Origin: Desulfocapsa sp.
GTDB taxonomy: Bacteria; Desulfobacterota; Desulfobulbia; Desulfobulbales; Desulfocapsaceae
Direction of reading: 5' to 3'
NCBI GenBank assembly: GCA_029934915.1
Contig: JAOZLI010000090.1
Span: forward strand, 1 to 7,428
Length of the DNA stretch: 7,428 nt
Shown here: piece by piece, positions 5,891 to 7,428 of the stretch
How positions within the stretch are numbered: position 1 is the stretch's first letter
Layout of the letters: each line of letters starts with the position of its first letter
Program-made: the position numbers and the translations under genes
The notes under the pieces: generated by a model
What the model was told of the DNA's origin: nothing
Databases searched by the model: none
The model's input: the letters and a program-made list of their open reading frames with translations, nothing else

Positions 5891-7219
5891 ATGAAGAAGA
5901 ATTTCCTAAAACTAGTACCTTTTTTTATCATGGCATCATTTCTGGTGACCGGATGTAATCAGGATACCAGTTCAACCGCAAGTGCGGTTAAGCCTGTAGT
6001 TGAGGCAAAGGCTCAAAAACCCCAAGGACCTTCCTATAAAGGTAATGTCGTGGGATTGTCCAACAAAGCCAAATCTATTTCCATTCAGGTCGGCAAAGGA
6101 AAAAAAGCCCAGACTATAATGGTTAAATTTGATGACAACACCAAGGGTGTTGAACATGCATCAAAGGGTCATGCGTCCATTATTTTTTACGAAATGCGTG
6201 ATGGCCAGCCGTGGGCAACAGTGGTCAAGCCTAAACTTGCCAAAATGCCCAAAGGGGTCACAGAGATAAAAGTTGCAGAATTACAAGATATTATAGAAAG
6301 CGAGACTAACTTCGTACTTATTGATGCAAGACCTGCAGCGCGCTATGCAGCAGGACATATTGAAGGTTCTATTAATGTCGGTGTAAAAACATACAAAAAA
6401 GTAGCTTTTGGTGTTCTACCAAAGGACAAAGACACGCTGCTCGTTATGTATTGTGGAGGGCCCACATGAGGCATGTCAACTAAAGTCGCCGGTTCGGCGG
6501 TTAAAGATGGCTATACCAATGTAAAAGTTTTCCTTGATGGAGAGCCTGCATGGATAAAAGCAGGGAATGTGTTTTATGCCAGTAAAGGAAACATCAATAA
6601 AGGGAATATCGTCCTTATCGATTTACGTTCCAATAAAAAATCAGCAGCTGGACGTATTGCACGCTCTGTGACCTTACCCTATGCTGACGACACCTTCGAT
6701 GACAACATAGAGGAGATCCCAAGAAAAGCCCACATTGTCCTCTACAGTGACTCCGCAGAAGAGGCAACAGATGCGATTTCGGATCTGCGTGACGAAGGAT
6801 ACAAGAAACTTGCTCTTGTATACGGGAATTATGCCGGCTGGGTCAAGGCTGGTGGAAAAACAATTTCGGGACCTGTTACCACAGAAATTAACTGGGTTCG
6901 AATACTTGGCAAAGGTGAAGTTGGTAAAGAAGATTTCCTTAAAGCTGCAACCGGAAAAGATACAGGTGCAGTTATCCTTGATGTACGAACAGCAGATGAA
7001 GTGGCTGAGGGTGCCTTTGTAAATTCCATTCATGTACCACTTGATGCAATTGGAAAGAATCTCAATAAGATTCCAAAGGATAAGAAAATCTACGTTCACT
7101 GTACAACAGGTGCGCGGGCAGATATGGCGGCCGTGGAACTCAACAAGAATGGCTACAAGGCTTTTTTCTTTGTAGCAAATATTGATTGTGATGGGAATGA
7201 GTGTGAAGTAGAAGATTAA
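5891..7219 (+). CDS. Selenocysteine-containing triple-rhodanese lipoprotein (TGA 6467-6469 read as Sec193)
   Basis: One 442-residue frame with a single internal TGA at codon 193. The start has a clear ribosome binding site (tggagg, 5881-5886). Residues 1-22 are a lipoprotein signal ending in V-T-G-C22; Asn at +2 does not suggest inner-membrane retention. Residues about 48-117 are an unrecognised, beta-rich-looking domain. Rhodanese domain 1 spans about 124-225, with D145-A-R and active loop C188-G-G-P-T-Sec193. Domain 2 spans about 231-323, with Ser286 where the catalytic Cys should be, so it is probably inactive. Domain 3 spans about 341-431, with a normal loop C404-T-T-G-A-R. The tail holds C433-x4-C438. 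Domains 1 and 2 end alike (AWIKAG, GWVKAG). Rhodaneses move sulfane sulfur through a Cys persulfide; an exported one would act in the periplasm. Sec reading is supported by the hairpin at 6484-6502. A Cys-to-stop mutation or a sequencing error is the alternative. Natural termination at the TGA would leave a 192-residue lipoprotein. Confidence 0.85.
6467..6469 (+). other. In-frame TGA predicted to encode selenocysteine
   Basis: The TGA follows tgt gga ggg ccc aca (C-G-G-P-T) and is followed by ggc atg tca act aaa (G-M-S-T-K), with no frame change and no other stop until 7217. It sits five residues after the rhodanese loop Cys188, where related rhodanese-like proteins often carry Cys (the CGGxxC pattern, recalled rather than searched). 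The sequence on both sides is needed to complete rhodanese domain 1. Confidence 0.82.
6484..6502 (+). promoter_or_regulatory. Bacterial SECIS element (predicted)
   Basis: Directly downstream of the TGA, cgccg (6487-6491) pairs with cggcg (6495-6499) around a GUU loop at 6492-6494. The stem extends by U-G, G-U and A-U pairs to 6484/6502, giving 8 bp. The loop G lies 23 bases after the TGA. That spacing and a G in the apical loop agree with known bacterial SECIS elements such as E. coli fdhF, which recruit SelB with Sec-tRNA. The hairpin lies within the coding sequence (codons for K-V-A-G-S-A-V), as bacterial SECIS elements do. Confidence 0.78.
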
Positions 7220-7243
7220 TTTCTTTATTACTATCTTTTTCTT

Positions 7244-7283
7244 AGGGAGAAGCGTGCATGTGCACGCTCCTCCCTTTTTTTTT
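7244..7283 (+). terminator. Intrinsic terminator after the rhodanese gene
   Basis: agcgtgca (7251-7258) pairs perfectly with tgcacgct (7261-7268) over a 2-base gap. After one mismatch the stem continues with aggga-type pairing (7244-7249 with 7270-7275), about 14 bp in all. A run of nine T residues (7275-7283) follows. It begins 24 bases after the stop codon. The T-run is on this side only, so it serves + strand transcription. Confidence 0.93.
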
Positions 7284-7341
7284 GTACTTCCTGCTTAAAT
7301 GCTATAACATGAGATATAAGGACTCGGAAATAAGAAGAAAT

Positions 7342-7428
7342 AAGGGGACAGAATTTTTTTTCGGGAATAAGGAATAAGAATTAAGGGGGGGACAGGAATT
7401 AAGGGGACTGAATTTTTTTCGGGAATAA
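7342..7428. repeat. Direct repeats of 'ggggaca/tgaatt' type at the window edge
   Basis: 7342-7370 (aaggggacagaatt, T-run, cgggaataa) and 7401-7428 (aaggggactgaatt, T-run, cgggaataa) are near-identical direct repeats of 29 and 28 bases. A degenerate third unit (gggggggacaggaatt, 7385-7400) lies between them, with aataagga/aataagaa filler. The two variants, ...acagaatt and ...actgaatt, match the two arms of the inverted repeat at 2817-2864, so this is the same repeat family in a different arrangement. It may be the edge of a larger mobile element that continues past the window. Confidence 0.75.

Noticed and set aside
5761..5958. Small 65-codon frame overlapping the start of the rhodanese gene
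   Set aside because: It has no ribosome binding site, overlaps the lipoprotein signal sequence in another frame, and its product looks like translated AT-rich noncoding DNA.
6473..7219. A separate rhodanese gene starting at ATG 6473
   Set aside because: It shares the frame of the upstream segment, starts in the middle of rhodanese domain 1, and has no properly spaced ribosome binding site. One gene with a Sec codon explains it better.
5891..7219. Pseudogene with a nonsense mutation
   Set aside because: There is only one stop and no frameshift; the frame stays clean for another 249 codons. The stop is TGA exactly in a redox-active loop and is followed by a SECIS-like hairpin. Not excluded without checking for Sec machinery.
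1..7428. CRISPR array, tRNA or rRNA genes
   Set aside because: No regularly spaced identical repeats with unique spacers and no tRNA- or rRNA-like sequence were noticed; the repeats found are palindromic or end-type elements.

Overview
The window looks like chromosomal DNA of a sulfur-metabolising Desulfobacterota bacterium, most likely related to Desulfobulbales such as Desulfotalea or Desulfocapsa. The assignment is an inference. It rests on the fused radical-SAM/DUF2344 protein, a stand-alone TrpB2, a multi-rhodanese lipoprotein that appears to contain selenocysteine, repeat-rich intergenic DNA and a moderate GC content judged by eye. All convincing genes lie on the + strand.

Layout: (1) 22-2574 encodes a fused B12-binding-like/radical SAM/DUF2344 protein. 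(2) 2575-3038 is 464 bases without a gene. It holds three unrelated structured repeats: a hairpin-bearing stretch, a 'ggggacaga' inverted repeat and a 101-base nested palindrome. (3) 3039-4385 encodes TrpB2, a tryptophan-synthase-beta-type PLP enzyme, with no trpA beside it. (4) 4413-4487 is a second copy of the palindrome family, so trpB2 sits between two copies. (5) A PBP4-type D-Ala-D-Ala carboxypeptidase (peptidase S13) ends at 5691. Its start and signal peptide are entangled with that palindrome. (6) 5891-7219 is one reading frame with a single in-frame TGA at 6467. It encodes a 442-residue lipoprotein with three rhodanese domains, followed by a textbook terminator at 7244-7283. (7) The right edge carries direct repeats of the 'ggggaca/tgaatt' type.

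The highlight is the rhodanese gene. The TGA falls in the active-site loop of rhodanese domain 1 (C188-G-G-P-T-TGA). The frame continues as good rhodanese sequence, and a GC-rich hairpin with a GUU loop lies 17 bases after the TGA, as expected of a bacterial SECIS. I read it as a selenoprotein that a standard gene caller would split into two genes. Sec at the sixth loop position, next to the usual catalytic Cys, would form a Cys-x4-Sec pair. The protein was probably exported and lipid-anchored to handle sulfane sulfur or redox chemistry in the periplasm. That role is inferred.

The genes do not form one obvious pathway. trpB2 and the carboxypeptidase may be co-transcribed, since no terminator with a T-run is visible between them. 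The selenoprotein gene is probably its own unit, with a roughly 200-base leader and its own terminator.
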